A DNA stretch of 64,000 nucleotides from Afipia massiliensis (GCF_001006325.2 NZ_LBIA02000001.1:2171501-2235500), one strand, 5' to 3'; positions 1 to 8,915 are shown, numbered from the stretch's first letter. Program-made: numbers and translations. The notes: generated by a model from the letters alone, not told the origin.

Positions 1-34
1 AGCCCGCTCCGGAATTGTCCGGGGCGGGCTTTTC
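1..34 (+). terminator. Rho-independent terminator of a gene left of the window
   Basis: A 12-bp stem with one G-T pair (AGCCCGCTCCGG with CCGGGGCGGGCT) and a 6-nt loop is followed by TTTT. It would end a plus-strand transcript entering from the left. That gene is outside the window. Confidence 0.65.
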
Positions 35-77
35 TGCATCGAGATATGGTTGGAGAAAGAAGCGGAGTTCGCTGCGA

Positions 78-1103
78 TCACTCGTCTGGCGTGTTGCTTC
101 CGCCGCGTGTGACCATGTTTACGCCGGCCTTGGCCATCACATGGGGACTTGGCCCGACGACATCGGTTGCGAGTCCGAGCTTTTCGAACAGGCGGATGGT
201 CAGCCAGGTGGTGTCGAACTCCCACCACTTGTGACCGTGTCGCGCCGAGCGCGGGTCGGCGTGGTGATTGTTATGCCAGCCTTCGCCGTGGGCGAGCAGG
301 CCGATGAAAACATTGTTCCGGCTGTCCTCGTCGGTCTGATAATTCCGGTAACCCCAGAGGTGGGTCACGGAATTCACCGCCCAGGTCTGGTGCCAGACGA
401 ACACCGTGCGCACGAACACGCCCCAGAGCAGGATACTCAGCCCGAATTGCAGGGCCTGCATCGTGGTGCCGCCCATCGCCAGTTCGGCGAGAAAACCGAG
501 GCCAAAAAACACAGCCCATTGCGCGAGAATGATTTTGACCTGAAGCCAGTTGCGCTCGATCGCGACATAGAACGGATCGCGCAGGATGTCCTTGGCGTAG
601 CGGTCGTAGATTCCGAGGCGGTTCAGCTCCGGATTCTTGATGATCAGCCAGCCGATGTGGCCCCAAAGGAAATTCACCAGCGGACTGTGCGGATCGGGCT
701 GTTCGTCGGCGTGCTGATGATGCCGGCGATGCACCGCGACCCAGCGGGCTGGTGTGTCCTGCACGCAGCAGATCGCGATGACCGCCAGCGTATGCTCGAA
801 CCACTTCGGGCACTTGAAGCCGCGATGGGTGAGCAGGCGGTGATAGCAGATGTTGATGCCGAGCAGACCGGACAGCCGTGCGGCGATGATCGCGACGATC
901 ACGCCGGTCCAGCTGAAGGTCCAGGGGATAAAGGCGAGCAGGGCCACCAGATGATAGGCGAGGATCACGGAGGCTGTCGGCCACTCGATCCGGCGCAGGA
1001 GCACCCCGTTTGGCAGCGGCAGGCGGCCTGACTGTTCAGGCGCGGCAAGGCCGGTGTCGGTGAGTGGCAAGGCCTTCGCGGCTGCCGGACGATGTGTGGT
1101 CAT
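78..1103 (-). CDS. Acyl-CoA/fatty acid desaturase (delta-9 type, membrane di-iron)
   Basis: Membrane fatty-acid desaturase that inserts a cis double bond into acyl chains. The three histidine clusters of the family are all present: HRLLTH near residue 90, HRRHH near 126 and HNNHH about 50 residues before the C-terminus. These bind the di-iron centre. Hydrophobic segments surround them, with a clear pair after residue 45. About 341 aa is normal for bacterial stearoyl-CoA desaturase-like proteins. I chose the ATG at 1103; an in-frame TTG at 1115 is possible, and neither has a good ribosome binding site. The gene stands alone, divergent from rpmJ. The exact substrate (acyl-CoA or phospholipid acyl chain) cannot be told. 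Confidence 0.9.
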   Translation of the reverse strand: MTTHRPAAAKALPLTDTGLAAPEQSGRLPLPNGVLLRRIEWPTASVILAYHLVALLAFIPWTFSWTGVIVAIIAARLSGLLGINICYHRLLTHRGFKCPKWFEHTLAVIAICCVQDTPARWVAVHRRHHQHADEQPDPHSPLVNFLWGHIGWLIIKNPELNRLGIYDRYAKDILRDPFYVAIERNWLQVKIILAQWAVFFGLGFLAELAMGGTTMQALQFGLSILLWGVFVRTVFVWHQTWAVNSVTHLWGYRNYQTDEDSRNNVFIGLLAHGEGWHNNHHADPRSARHGHKWWEFDTTWLTIRLFEKLGLATDVVGPSPHVMAKAGVNMVTRGGSNTPDE

Positions 1104-1299
1104 TTCGGCGGTCAACGGTCCAGATCTTCCGGGGGGCCAAAGCCGTGTTTAATGTACGCGCCCGGGAACATGAAGGATCGTGGGCGCGAACAGGTCCAAG
1201 TGTCTGCTTAGAGGCTGATTTGGGCCTCGGAAAGTCCGAAAATGGGTTCCGGTCGGGTCATTTTGCCCCGGTTTGAGCTGTTGAATTGGCCTGATCGGA

Positions 1300-1328
1300 T
1301 TGACATTTGTCCCCCCGATGGCATAGAA
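1300..1328 (+). promoter_or_regulatory. Candidate housekeeping promoter for rpmJ
   Basis: TTGACA at 1300-1305 is followed after 17 bp by ATAGAA at 1323-1328, about 100 nt upstream of rpmJ. The -35 is perfect and the -10 is weak. The rest of the 1104-1426 gap shows no gene or repeat. Confidence 0.4.
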
Positions 1329-1426
1329 ACCGCCTGTCTCGCGCGGCCCTTGGCCTGCGGGATATGCCCATCAACCAACGGTTCATACTCGGCCCTGCAA
1401 CGCGGCCTTCCAGAGAGCATTGTCCC

Positions 1427-1552
1427 ATGAAGGTCCGTAATTCGCTGAAGTCCCTGCGCGGCCGTCACCGCAACAACCGTCTGGTCCGCCGCAAGGGCCG
1501 GGTTTACGTCATCAACAAGGTTCAGCGCCGCTTCAAGGCGCGCCAGGGTTGA
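1427..1552 (+). CDS. rpmJ: 50S ribosomal protein L36
   Basis: A 41-residue very basic protein starting [11 protein letters not shown] and ending in KARQG, the C-/alpha-type L36 lacking the four zinc-binding cysteines found in the other L36 form. It is a small structural protein of the large ribosomal subunit. It is monocistronic here, as usual in alphaproteobacteria, with its own upstream promoter-like sequence. The family match is nearly full length and the start is fixed by the conserved MKVRNS beginning. Confidence 0.97.
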   Translation: MKVRNSLKSLRGRHRNNRLVRRKGRVYVINKVQRRFKARQG

Positions 1553-1593
1553 TCCAAACGGGCTGATTTTTCGCCTGTTTGTTCCATGACGTG

Positions 1594-1612
1594 TGCCGCC
1601 ACCGAGGCGGCA
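1594..1612 (+). terminator. Short hairpin downstream of rpmJ
   Basis: TGCCGCC / GGCGGCA with a 5-nt loop, about 40 nt after the rpmJ stop. No T-run follows, so the terminator role is uncertain. Confidence 0.3.
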
Positions 1613-1689
1613 GGTTCCTCCCCACATCACAGCCGTTTGACGCCGCTTGTACTTTGCACGCGGCGCTTTCCGCGTTTAGACTTTCCGTC

Positions 1690-2355
1690 ATGGCATTGCG
1701 GTCCACAACCACGGCGAACTGGACGCGGGTTTTAAGGCTCGCGATCGGCATTGTTGTGCTGGCAGCAATCGCCGCGACGCCCGCCGCTGCACAGGCTCCG
1801 CAACCGACGCCGCCGGGCACGCAGAAGAAACTGCCGCAGGCGCCCGCCAAGCTGCCGCGCGTCATCGGTGACAAGGCCAAGAATCTCGATTTTCTGTTCG
1901 GCGCTTTGAAGGCCGCCCCCGATCAGGAAAGCGCCAAGGCTGTCGAAGCCCGGATCTGGGCGGTATGGACCGCAACGCCGAGCGATACCGCCGCGCTGCT
2001 AATGGCGCGGGCGAAACTCGCGATGGACAGCAAGGACACCGCTGTCGCCTTGAAACTGCTCGACGCCGTCATCAAGCTGCGTCCTGACTATATTGAGGCC
2101 TGGAATCGGCGCGCGACAATCCACTACCTGAAGAACGATTACAGGCGCTCGATGGAAGACATCCGGCAGGTCCTGATTCGCGAACCGCGCCACTTCGGCG
2201 CATTGGCGGGCCTCGGGATGATCATGCAGGAAACCGGCGACGAAAAGCATGCGCTCGATGCTTTCCGCAAAGCGCTGGCCATCAATCCCCATCTCGAACG
2301 GGTCCCGGACCTTGTGAAGTCGTTGACCGAGAAGGTCGAGGGCCGCGATATTTAA
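1690..2355 (+). CDS. Exported TPR-repeat protein
   Basis: A 221-aa protein with a signal peptide (hydrophobic run ending in AAAQA about residues 17-35), a Pro/Gln-rich linker, then helical repeats of tetratricopeptide type over roughly residues 110-215. Two clear TPR units start near 'YIEAWNRRATIHYLKNDY' and 'HFGALAGLGMIMQETGD'. TPRs mediate protein-protein contact, so a periplasmic scaffold role is likely; the partner is unknown. The ATG at 1690 is chosen because it places the signal peptide at the N-terminus; upstream in-frame sequence lacks character. The same type of small exported TPR protein is widespread in Bradyrhizobiaceae. Confidence 0.8.
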   Translation: MALRSTTTANWTRVLRLAIGIVVLAAIAATPAAAQAPQPTPPGTQKKLPQAPAKLPRVIGDKAKNLDFLFGALKAAPDQESAKAVEARIWAVWTATPSDTAALLMARAKLAMDSKDTAVALKLLDAVIKLRPDYIEAWNRRATIHYLKNDYRRSMEDIRQVLIREPRHFGALAGLGMIMQETGDEKHALDAFRKALAINPHLERVPDLVKSLTEKVEGRDI

Positions 2356-2439
2356 CCAGGCATTTCTGAACCCGGCCGGTTTGCGGGCGGGCGCGATTTC
2401 GACGCGAAACCTATTCAACAGCCGTTCGTATTTTCCGCC

Positions 2440-3435
2440 GTGCAGAAAGTTTTCCGGATTTCTTCCATGATTGTTTTGGCTGTCGCGGTCACGCTGGCGG
2501 TGCTGGCGCTGGTTACGCAGGCGGGCGTCTTTGTGCTCGAACGCGACCATCCGCCGGAGGGCCGGTTCGTCGACGTGAAGGGCGCGCGGCTTCACGTCGT
2601 GGAGCTTGGCCCGACCTACGCGCCCGGTCTGCCGATCGTCCTTGTTCACGGCGCAAGCTCAAGCCTGCAGACGATGCGCAAGCCGCTCGGCGACAGGCTG
2701 GCGAAGGACCGCCGTGTCATCCTGATCGACCGGCCCGGGCATGGCTGGAGCACGCGCGAACGCTATGAGGATTCCACGCCTGCGATTCAGGCCCGCATGA
2801 TCGACGAGGCGCTCGGCAAACTCGGCATCGACCGGGCTATCGTCGTCGGCCACTCATGGGCCGGCGCGCTGATGCCGGCGCTGGCGCTGGCTTATCCCAA
2901 ACGTGTCGCCGCCATCATGATGCTGTCGCCGGTGGCCTATCCGTGGCCGGGCGGCGTCGGCAATTTCAACAAGATCGCGACCATTCCGGTGATCGGTCCG
3001 CTGCTCGCCTATACGATCACATTGCCGCTCGGCATATTTCTGGTTGAGGGCGGAACTCGTTACGTCTTCGCGCCGCAGACGATGCCGGACGGTTACATCG
3101 CGGCGACGGCGGTGCGCATGGTGTTGCGGCCGCAGGTGTTTCTCAGCAATGCCTGGGATCTCACGACGCTGAAGGCGGAGACGGTCAGGCAGTCGCCGAG
3201 CTATCCATCGATCAAGGTTCCGGTCACGATCATCGCCGGTGATGCCGACAAGACGGTTTCGACTGAAATTCACTCGCGGCCTTTCGCCGCTGCAGTGCCC
3301 CAGACCAGGCTTGTGGTGTTGCCGAACGGCGGCCACATGCCACAGGTCTATGCGGCCGACGTAATCGTATCGGAGGTCGAGGCGATCGCAGCGAAGGCGC
3401 AGGCCGGGTCATCGGCATCGGCCGTTCCTTATTGA
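2440..3435 (+). CDS. Alpha/beta hydrolase fold protein, membrane-anchored
   Basis: A 331-aa serine hydrolase. An N-terminal hydrophobic anchor (MIVLAVAVTLAVLALV) precedes the fold. The oxyanion-hole region LVHGASSS lies near residue 70, the nucleophile elbow GHSWAG near residue 137, a candidate acid in GDADK about residue 268 and the catalytic histidine in NGGHMP near residue 295. Substrate is unknown; the family includes esterases, lipases and C-C hydrolases. The start is a GTG at 2440; an ATG at 2467 is equally plausible, and neither has a strong Shine-Dalgarno. It follows the TPR gene on the same strand after an 84-nt gap, so co-transcription is possible. Confidence 0.8.
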   Translation: MQKVFRISSMIVLAVAVTLAVLALVTQAGVFVLERDHPPEGRFVDVKGARLHVVELGPTYAPGLPIVLVHGASSSLQTMRKPLGDRLAKDRRVILIDRPGHGWSTRERYEDSTPAIQARMIDEALGKLGIDRAIVVGHSWAGALMPALALAYPKRVAAIMMLSPVAYPWPGGVGNFNKIATIPVIGPLLAYTITLPLGIFLVEGGTRYVFAPQTMPDGYIAATAVRMVLRPQVFLSNAWDLTTLKAETVRQSPSYPSIKVPVTIIAGDADKTVSTEIHSRPFAAAVPQTRLVVLPNGGHMPQVYAADVIVSEVEAIAAKAQAGSSASAVPY

Positions 3436-3479
3436 TTGCTTTCGAAAGCCGGTTCCCGTTTTCTCGGGAGTATGCTCTG
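3434..3479. repeat. Degenerate REP-like palindrome, family 2
   Basis: On the minus strand this reads AGAGCATACTCCCGAG, then AAAACGGGAACCGG, then CTTTCG. It shares the core of the copies at 23867-23915 and 41050-41100 but its stem is decayed. It sits directly after the hydrolase stop. Confidence 0.5.
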
Positions 3480-3636
3480 TTGGCGTAGTCGGAACTTTGA
3501 GTCCGATCGCCGTAATAAAGTGCAGCGGCTTCCGGCGGTGAGATGCGGCCCGCGTTAAATTTGATGCAGTGCGGTGGCAGGCCGCGCGTCGCGGCGCTCA
3601 CTGCCGTATTCAGAAAATTGTGATCGGGAGATCAAC

Positions 3637-4017
3637 ATGAAGGCTTCGACATTGAGTTTTTTCGCCGCTGTCATCGCAGTGCTGGTCGGAATGTCGTGGG
3701 GTATCGTCATGGCCCTTTCGCATGATCATTCCGCCATGCCTGCCCATGCCCATCTCAACCTGCTCGGCTGGGTGTCGTTGTTTCTTTTCGGGATTTATTA
3801 TCGCCTTCATCCGCCGCTGGATGTCTCGCGCATCGCGATGATGCAGGTCTGGATCTGGATCGTCGGCACGATTGTATTGACCGTCGGCGTCGCCATGATT
3901 CACGCGGGCAACAAGGCGGGCGAACCGTTCGCAGGCATCGGTTCTTTCGTCGTGCTTGGCGACATGCTGCTTTTCGGCTGGCTGGTGGTCCGGTATGAGC
4001 GCCGTGCGGCGGCGTGA
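3637..4017 (+). CDS. Small membrane protein resembling part of haem-copper oxidase subunit I
   Basis: A 126-aa protein with four hydrophobic segments (about residues 5-27, 37-58, 66-88 and 95-118). It carries HAHLN near residue 37 followed by GWVSLFLFGIYYRLHP, a pattern like haem-ligand helices in haem-copper oxidase subunit I and related haem membrane proteins. It is far too short for a full subunit (about 450-550 aa) and lacks the rest of the active site. Homologues are usually annotated as hypothetical or cytochrome-oxidase-like. It stands alone, with a ribosome binding site-like GGGAG about 5 nt before the ATG. Haem binding is an inference. Confidence 0.6.
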   Translation: MKASTLSFFAAVIAVLVGMSWGIVMALSHDHSAMPAHAHLNLLGWVSLFLFGIYYRLHPPLDVSRIAMMQVWIWIVGTIVLTVGVAMIHAGNKAGEPFAGIGSFVVLGDMLLFGWLVVRYERRAAA

Positions 4018-4272
4018 TCCAGTCGTTGCGTTATCTGCCGAGTATTTTTCACGCGCTTGCAGCAATCCGCCGTTCGGTCATGAGCGGTGACCTTGATCAT
4101 TCCAGGCAATCTGATTCTTGTGAGCGTGCACGTGCAACATGCACCTGCATCGGAGAGAAATTTTTCTTTTCGCTCACGATGCGATGAGCATCATACTGCT
4201 GCCATCGATCAGTGATGAAGTGTCGGCGTTAGACGTGTCCTTTTCTTGCTCCAGCAGAATGAAGGTCCGACA

Positions 4273-4677
4273 ATGGCACCCACATCCACCAGCGACAACG
4301 TATTCAACAAGGCGGCGGAAACGATTCCGTTTCCGGATCTTGCGCGCGTGAGCGAGATCAATGGAACCATGCTGAATGAAACTGCGAAGTTTAACGCGCA
4401 GGTCGGCACGGCCATGCAGAACATCGGCAAGGAATGGTCGGAGTTCGTCGGCATGAGGCTGCGCGAGGACGTCCAGTTGTTCCGGACGATCCAGGACTGC
4501 CGCTCGCTGCAGGATTTGCAGCAGGCCTATGCCCAGTTCTGGCAGACCGCGTTCGCGCAGTATGGCGAGGAAGCGCAGCGCATGCTGCGGCTCACGCAAG
4601 GGACGGTCGAAGATGTCACCCGCGCAGCGCAGGAAGCGCGCGAAACGACAGTCCACGCCGCCGACAAGGCGGCCTGA
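4273..4677 (+). CDS. Phasin family protein
   Basis: A 134-aa, almost fully helical, Ala/Gln/Glu-rich protein with the phasin pattern: an amphipathic helix around 'NGTMLNETAKFNAQVGTA', 'QDLQQAYAQFWQTAFAQY' in the middle and an Ala-rich tail. Phasins coat polyhydroxyalkanoate granules or act as small helical chaperones. The ATG at 4273 has AAGG about 8 nt upstream. It is monocistronic and 58 kb from the phasin pair at the right end of the window, to which it is only weakly similar by eye. No PHA synthase or depolymerase is nearby. Confidence 0.75.
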   Translation: MAPTSTSDNVFNKAAETIPFPDLARVSEINGTMLNETAKFNAQVGTAMQNIGKEWSEFVGMRLREDVQLFRTIQDCRSLQDLQQAYAQFWQTAFAQYGEEAQRMLRLTQGTVEDVTRAAQEARETTVHAADKAA

Positions 4678-4708
4678 GAGCGGCCTGCGCCGGACACAAT
4701 AACCAACT

Positions 4709-4736
4709 GTCGTGCCCGATGATGTGCGGGCACGAC
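4709..4736 (+). terminator. Hairpin after the phasin gene
   Basis: A perfect 10-bp stem, GTCGTGCCCG with CGGGCACGAC, 32 nt after the phasin stop. No T-run follows. It is probably a terminator. Confidence 0.5.
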
Positions 4737-4847
4737 TGTCACCATGCGCCGGAGTTTCGCCTCGCGAAATGGTGCGGTTCGCCAGTTGCGGCGCAGCGAT
4801 GCGCCCTTTCCTGATCGATAAACTTCAATTCAAGCATGATACTTACC

Positions 4848-4875
4848 CCGATAGTTAGCTAGGCTGAACTATCGG
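4848..4875. promoter_or_regulatory. Perfect 9-9 inverted repeat, candidate operator
   Basis: CCGATAGTT, a 10-bp spacer, then AACTATCGG. It lies about 260 nt upstream of the DUF1254 gene in a 460-bp non-coding stretch that otherwise holds only the phasin terminator. The binding protein is unknown. Confidence 0.45.
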
Positions 4876-5137
4876 AACTGGATTCTGTTGCCTGACTGAG
4901 GACCGGAGAGTTATTCTTGCTGGGACAGCGGTGACGGGGTTTTCCCAATTTCAGTCACGTTGTCCATTCGATGCGATTGATCGGCTGATTTCCGTCAAGC
5001 AGACAAGGCCGCCTTATCTCAAGGCGAGCAAGTTTTGGAGGAACCAAACAATCGGGGCGTGGCGCGCGAACCTGCGTGCCCTTTTCTATTTTCGAAAGCC
5101 ATCAGGAAAATTGAAATCGAACAACGGAGGTTGTGTG

Positions 5138-6619
5138 ATGCTTACTCCCGTTAAGAGAATTCGTTTTGGATTGATCCTGTTAACTGGTTTGGCTGCGACA
5201 GGGACACTACAGATCCCATCTGCTGCAACGGCGCAGACCGCGCAGCTTTCCGAGCAGGAGGCGCTCGCCATCGCCACCGACGCTTACATTTATTTCTATC
5301 CGCTGGTGACGATGGATGTAACGCGCAAGCAATTGACGAACATGGAGCCGGGCAAGGGCATTGGCGGTCCGGCGAATACGTTCGCCAACATTCCGGCGTT
5401 TCCGGCTGCCGACATGAAGGCCGTGGTTCGTCCGAATTTCGATACGCTGTATTCGAGCGGCTATCTGGATATGACGAAGGAGCCCGTCGTCATCTCCGCA
5501 CCAGACACCGCCGGGCGCTATTATCTTCTTCCCATGCTCGACATGTGGTCGGACGTGTTCGCTTCGCCTGGATCACGCACCACGGGAACGCAAGCGGGAA
5601 ATTTCCTGATCGTTCCGCCGAACTGGCGGCCGGATCTGCGGGACCGGCTTGTTGAAGAGTTCAAGCTTCCGAAGGAAACGCAGGTCATTCATGCGCCGAC
5701 ACCGCATGTCTGGGTCATCGGGCGCACCAAGACGGACGGTCCACCGGACTATGCCGCGGTTCACAAGATTCAGGCCGGCTACAAGATCACGCCGCTGTCG
5801 GAATGGGGAAAGCAGGCGAAGCCTGTCGAGGCGAAGATCGATCAGTCCATCGACATGAAGACGCCGCCAAAGGTCCAGGTCGACACCATGGCGGGCGGCA
5901 AGTATTTTACCTACGCGTCTGAAATTCTGAAGGTCAATCCGTCCCATGACACCGACCAGCCGATCATCGCGCAGATGAAGCGCATCGGCATCGAACCGGG
6001 CAAGAGCTTCGACATTGCGAAGGTTGATCCCGCGGTGAAGAAGGCCATCGAGGCCGCGCCGGAGGCTGCGCAAAAGCTGATGGAATGGAAGGTGGCGACT
6101 CTCGCCCGTGTCGCGAACGGCTGGTCAATGAACACCGACACGATGGGCGTGTACGGAAATTACTATCTCAAGCGGGCCATCGTGGCTCAGCTTGGTCTTG
6201 GCGCGAACCTGCCCGAGGACGCGATCTATCCGCTCAACCTTGCGGATGATGCGGGAAAACCGCTCGACGGCGCCAACAAGTACACGATCAGTTTCGAGAA
6301 GGGGAGCGCGCCGCCGGTGAACGCGTTCTGGTCGGTCACGCTTTACGACCCCGAAGGCTTCCAGGTCGCCAACAGCCTCAATCGTTTTGCTGTCAGCAGC
6401 TGGATGCCCTTCAAGACCAATCCCGACGGCTCGCTGACGCTGTATTTCCAGAGCGAGAGTCCGGGAGCCGATAAGGAGGCGAACTGGCTCCCTGCGCCGA
6501 AGGGGCCGTTCAACCTCACAATGCGTCTCTACGGTCCTCAGTCCGACGCGTTGACCGGGAAGTGGAATCCGCCACCTGTGACGCGGGTCCAGGAAACGGT
6601 GGGTCAGTCAGCGAAGTAG
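5138..6619 (+). CDS. Exported DUF1254/DUF1214 protein
   Basis: A 493-aa protein with a signal peptide (KRIRFG followed by a hydrophobic stretch, cleavage near SAATAQ, residues 20-32). The N-terminal DUF1254 domain starts at 'EQEALAIATDAYIYFYPLV' and includes 'RPNFDTLYSSGYLD'; the DUF1214 domain near the C-terminus includes 'FWSVTLYDPEGFQV' and 'LYFQSESPG'. Function is not established for the family, though members often sit near transport or stress genes. GGAGG at 5126-5130, 7 nt before the ATG, fixes the start against upstream in-frame sequence. It is monocistronic and converges on pyk. Confidence 0.85.
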   Translation: MLTPVKRIRFGLILLTGLAATGTLQIPSAATAQTAQLSEQEALAIATDAYIYFYPLVTMDVTRKQLTNMEPGKGIGGPANTFANIPAFPAADMKAVVRPNFDTLYSSGYLDMTKEPVVISAPDTAGRYYLLPMLDMWSDVFASPGSRTTGTQAGNFLIVPPNWRPDLRDRLVEEFKLPKETQVIHAPTPHVWVIGRTKTDGPPDYAAVHKIQAGYKITPLSEWGKQAKPVEAKIDQSIDMKTPPKVQVDTMAGGKYFTYASEILKVNPSHDTDQPIIAQMKRIGIEPGKSFDIAKVDPAVKKAIEAAPEAAQKLMEWKVATLARVANGWSMNTDTMGVYGNYYLKRAIVAQLGLGANLPEDAIYPLNLADDAGKPLDGANKYTISFEKGSAPPVNAFWSVTLYDPEGFQVANSLNRFAVSSWMPFKTNPDGSLTLYFQSESPGADKEANWLPAPKGPFNLTMRLYGPQSDALTGKWNPPPVTRVQETVGQSAK

Positions 6620-6635
6620 GACGGCGCGTTCGCCT

Positions 6636-8072
6636 TCAGATGTCGGCGTCGCGCTCGGGGCCGACATAGGCGATGCGGACCATGTTAGTGGTGCCCGGCG
6701 TGCCGAGCGGTACGCCGGCGACGATAATCACGCGCTGGCCGGCTTTCGCAAAACCGTCGCGGAATGAAATCCGGGCGGCGCGGTCGATCATGTCGTCCTG
6801 ATCGTGGGCGTCTTCCGCGATCACGCAATGCACGCCCCACACCAGCGACAGTTTGCGTCCGGTATTGACGTTCGGCGTGATGGCGACCACCGGCGGCTTC
6901 GGCCGTTCGCGCGCGACACGCAGCGCGGTCGAGCCGGAACTGGTCCAGCAGATGATGGCGGAGAGATCGAGCGTTTCGGCGATCTGCCGCGCCGCGTCGG
7001 CAATGGCGTCGCCTGCGGTGGCTTCGGGATCGGGCCGTTGCGCGGCGATGACGCCGCGGTAGGTCGGATCGCGCTCGCACTCCTCGCCGATGCGGTTCAT
7101 GGTCAGCACCGCTTCGACGGGGAACTTGCCGGCGGCTGATTCCGCCGACAGCATGATGGCGTCGGCGCCCTCGAACACGGCGTTGGCGACGTCGGAGACT
7201 TCGGCGCGGGTCGGTACTGGCGACGTGATCATCGATTCCAGCATCTGGGTTGCGACCACCACCGGCTTGCCGGCGCGCCGCGCCATGCGAGTCATCTGCT
7301 TCTGAAGTCCGGGCACGCGTTCGGCGGGCAGTTCGACGCCGAGATCGCCGCGCGCGACCATCAAGGCGTCCGACGCCTCCATGATTTCGGCAAGACGTTC
7401 GATCGCCTGCGGCTTCTCGATCTTCGACATCACGGCGGCGCGGCCGCGCACCAGTTTCTTCGCCTCGATCACGTCGTCGGCGCGCTGCACAAACGACAGC
7501 GCGACCCAGTCGACGCCGGTTTCAAGCGCGGCTTCGAGATCGGCGCGGTCCTTCGGCGTCATCGCTGACACCGGCAGGTCCGTGTCGGGCAGGCTGACGC
7601 CCTTGCGGTCGGACATTTTTCCGCCGGTGACGACGCGCACCAGCGCATGGTCGGGCGAGGTCTCCTCGGCGATCAGGCGAAGCTTGCCGTCGTCGATCAG
7701 CAGCGCGTGGCCCGGCCGCAAGGCTTTAAGAATTTCGGGATGGGGAAGGTGGACGCGGGTTTTGTCGCCCGGCGTCGGATCGGCGTCGAGCGTGAACATC
7801 GCGCCGTTGTTGAGTTCGACAAAGCCGTTCTCGAAATTGCCCAGCCGCAGCTTCGGTCCCTGAAGATCGATCAGAATCCCGATCGGCCGCCCGTAGCTGC
7901 TCTCCACGTTGCGGATCGTCGCCACCATCTCGCGCATCTTGTCATGCGGGGTATGGCTCATGTTGATGCGGAACACGTCGGCGCCGGCCTCGAACAGCTT
8001 GCGGATCGATGCGCTGTCTGAAGAGGCTGGTCCGAGGGTGGCGAGGATCTTGATGCGTCGCAGACGTCTCAT
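6636..8072 (-). CDS. pyk: Pyruvate kinase
   Basis: A 478-aa enzyme converting phosphoenolpyruvate and ADP to pyruvate and ATP in the cytoplasm. The N-terminal strand KILATLGPAS, 'DVFRINMSHT', the active-site segment 'MSKIEKPQA' with its lysine, 'VARGDLGVELPAE' binding the divalent metal and 'VATQMLESM' are all intact, and the C-terminal allosteric domain is present. Length is normal. The start ATG overlaps the stop of the upstream DUF1036 gene by 4 nt (ATGA type), so the two are co-transcribed and likely translationally coupled. The DUF1036-pyk pair is commonly conserved in Rhizobiales. Confidence 0.96.
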   Translation of the reverse strand: MRRLRRIKILATLGPASSDSASIRKLFEAGADVFRINMSHTPHDKMREMVATIRNVESSYGRPIGILIDLQGPKLRLGNFENGFVELNNGAMFTLDADPTPGDKTRVHLPHPEILKALRPGHALLIDDGKLRLIAEETSPDHALVRVVTGGKMSDRKGVSLPDTDLPVSAMTPKDRADLEAALETGVDWVALSFVQRADDVIEAKKLVRGRAAVMSKIEKPQAIERLAEIMEASDALMVARGDLGVELPAERVPGLQKQMTRMARRAGKPVVVATQMLESMITSPVPTRAEVSDVANAVFEGADAIMLSAESAAGKFPVEAVLTMNRIGEECERDPTYRGVIAAQRPDPEATAGDAIADAARQIAETLDLSAIICWTSSGSTALRVARERPKPPVVAITPNVNTGRKLSLVWGVHCVIAEDAHDQDDMIDRAARISFRDGFAKAGQRVIIVAGVPLGTPGTTNMVRIAYVGPERDADI

Positions 8073-8596
8073 TTAGGATTTCCAGGAGCTGCACCGGGAA
8101 GTGCGCCGGGTTGTGCAGCCCCCGGCGCATTCGGCATGCCGGGCAGGCCGGGCGAGCGCGGGTTCTGTTCGGTGGATTCGGTCAGTTGGACGGTCCAGGC
8201 GCGTTGTTCGCCGGTATCGACCTCGAAATATCCGGTGCGGTCGAAGCCGCGCGCCAGACAGTCTTCAGTGCCTTTGATGGTGAATTCCTTGTCGCGCGAA
8301 CACATGAAGGCTTGCCCCGACCACTCTCCGCCGCGGTCATAGTCGATGGCGTAGATATAATAGTATCGTGCGACAAGCGTTCCGCGCAGCAGGGTTTCGC
8401 AGGCGCGGGACGACACATTCCACCAGCCTTCGGTGACCCAGCCTTCATTGTCCTTGTAGCCGAGCGCGATGCCGACCCGGCTCGAGGTGTTGTTGCAAAG
8501 CCGGAAATCAGCGGCTGCCGGATCGTTCCACGCGCACAGTGCGACCAGCGCGACAAGCCCGGTAAGGGCAGCGGTGATCGTACGATGAAACGTCAT
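8069..8596 (-). CDS. Exported DUF1036 protein
   Basis: A 175-aa protein with a signal peptide (short basic start, hydrophobic core, cleavage near PAAA about residue 25), then the DUF1036 core beginning 'FRLCNNTSSRVGIALGY' and including 'EGWWNVSSRACETLL', and a Pro/Gly/Ala-rich tail. The family has no proven role. Four cysteines in the core could form disulfides. I chose the ATG at 8596, which gives a compact signal peptide; an ATG at 8620 would add eight residues. It is the first gene of a two-gene unit with pyk. Confidence 0.8.
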   Translation of the reverse strand: MTFHRTITAALTGLVALVALCAWNDPAAADFRLCNNTSSRVGIALGYKDNEGWVTEGWWNVSSRACETLLRGTLVARYYYIYAIDYDRGGEWSGQAFMCSRDKEFTIKGTEDCLARGFDRTGYFEVDTGEQRAWTVQLTESTEQNPRSPGLPGMPNAPGAAQPGALPGAAPGNPK

Positions 8597-8870
8597 GCGG
8601 CGGGAAATCGTGGCTGTCATCTAATCAGGTACTATCAACCATTCGTTGATTTCGCGTAACACATTGAGCATGATCGGCAAAAGCGGAGATCCGATGTCCG
8701 GTCAGTCCCGGTCAGTATAGGGCGGCTTGGCGGTTTCGCCAAACTACACACAAGCGTTATTAGGCCCGTTGCCGGGCGGTGGCGCGGGTATGGCTGGCTT
8801 TTCTCGCCATATGGAAATCATTGAACCTGTCACGCGGGGCTTAAAATCACGAGGTCCGGCCCCATGTTAG

Positions 8871-8901
8871 GAGGCCGGTGGCGGGACAGCCAGCCGGCCT
8901 C
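8871..8901 (+). promoter_or_regulatory. Hairpin in the leader of the DUF1244 gene
   Basis: GAGGCCGG (8871-8878) pairs with CCGGCCTC (8894-8901), with an inner TGGC/GCCA stem, ending 14 nt before the DUF1244 start. The rest of the 8597-8915 gap shows no gene. It could be a leader structure or a terminator. Confidence 0.35.
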
Positions 8902-8915
8902 AAAATTGCGGAAAA

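Noticed and set aside
15-1031. A 338-codon plus-strand frame
   Set aside because: Antisense to the desaturase, whose three His clusters are intact on the minus strand.
4931-5137. N-terminal extension of the DUF1254 protein
   Set aside because: The GGAGG before 5138 and the signal peptide starting there make the shorter form clear.
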